Positions 40,100 to 40,128 of a stretch of 40,128 nt of DNA are shown here, in pieces. Under the pieces are notes generated by a model. That model searched no databases and was not told where the DNA came from. It saw only the letters and a list, made by a program, of their open reading frames with translations. The translations under genes and the position numbers were made by a program. The first letter of the stretch is position 1. Each line of letters opens with the position of its first letter. This stretch comes from Tissierellales bacterium (GTDB taxonomy: Bacteria > Bacillota > Clostridia > Tissierellales > Dethiosulfatibacteraceae), in assembly GCA_016938195.1 (NCBI GenBank), contig JAFGVC010000106.1:1-40128 (forward strand), read 5' to 3'.

Positions 40100-40128
40100 T
40101 GGTTTACCTTCTTTTCTAAATTCTTATA

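Noticed and set aside
1-40128. CRISPR arrays, rRNA genes and tRNA genes
   Set aside because: No regularly spaced repeats, no rRNA-like sequence and no convincing tRNA cloverleaf were seen in the intergenic spaces.

Overview
The window looks like an AT-rich chromosomal segment of an anaerobic Clostridia-type Firmicute. The evidence is the walRK/yycHI/yycJ/htrA cluster, the low-GC Shine-Dalgarno-rich gene style with frequent TTG/GTG starts, several ferredoxin and molybdopterin proteins, and a sigma-54 activator. The genus cannot be named from the sequence. The walRK cluster and the rpsF-ssb-rpsR operon usually lie near the replication origin in Firmicutes, so this is probably origin-proximal core chromosome with an accessory pocket.

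Layout. (1) 1-1964: tail of an unknown gene, a class II photolyase and rlmH. (2) 1962-9200: accessory pocket. It holds a Fic AMP-transferase with an operator-like inverted repeat on its own promoter, a MntA/HepT type VII toxin-antitoxin pair, and an RpiR regulator next to an AbgT transporter and an M20 peptidase (probable aminobenzoyl-glutamate or peptide scavenging). It ends with an unrecognised 45-aa/126-aa gene pair. Two copies of a degraded sequence flank the toxin-antitoxin/abgT block, and a 21-bp repeat occurs three times. (3) 9213-18133: the most striking unit. A sigma-54 enhancer-binding protein sits between two sigma-54 promoters that read away from it. The left one drives an FAD oxidoreductase, a molybdopterin enzyme, a four-cluster ferredoxin and mobB. 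The right one drives a sodium:solute symporter, its small membrane partner and an unknown protein. This reads as one inducible import-plus-redox pathway with an unknown substrate. (4) 18268-30094: housekeeping and mixed genes, including EFR1 ferredoxin, a BadF-type kinase, threonine aldolase, YihY/BrkB, recX, ctc (L25), a CHAD protein carrying a perfect 27-bp inverted repeat, pcm, a MalY/PatB C-S lyase, cobT under a cobalamin riboswitch, and an EamA transporter. (5) 30103-31146: rpsF-ssb-rpsR, minus strand. (6) 31266-40099: the minus-strand run walR-walK-yycH-yycI-murA-yycJ-htrA, then a flavodoxin-like gene and a tiny CxxH/CxxC gene.

No rRNA, tRNA, CRISPR array or intact transposase was found. 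All functional calls rest on motif recognition by eye; no database search was run.
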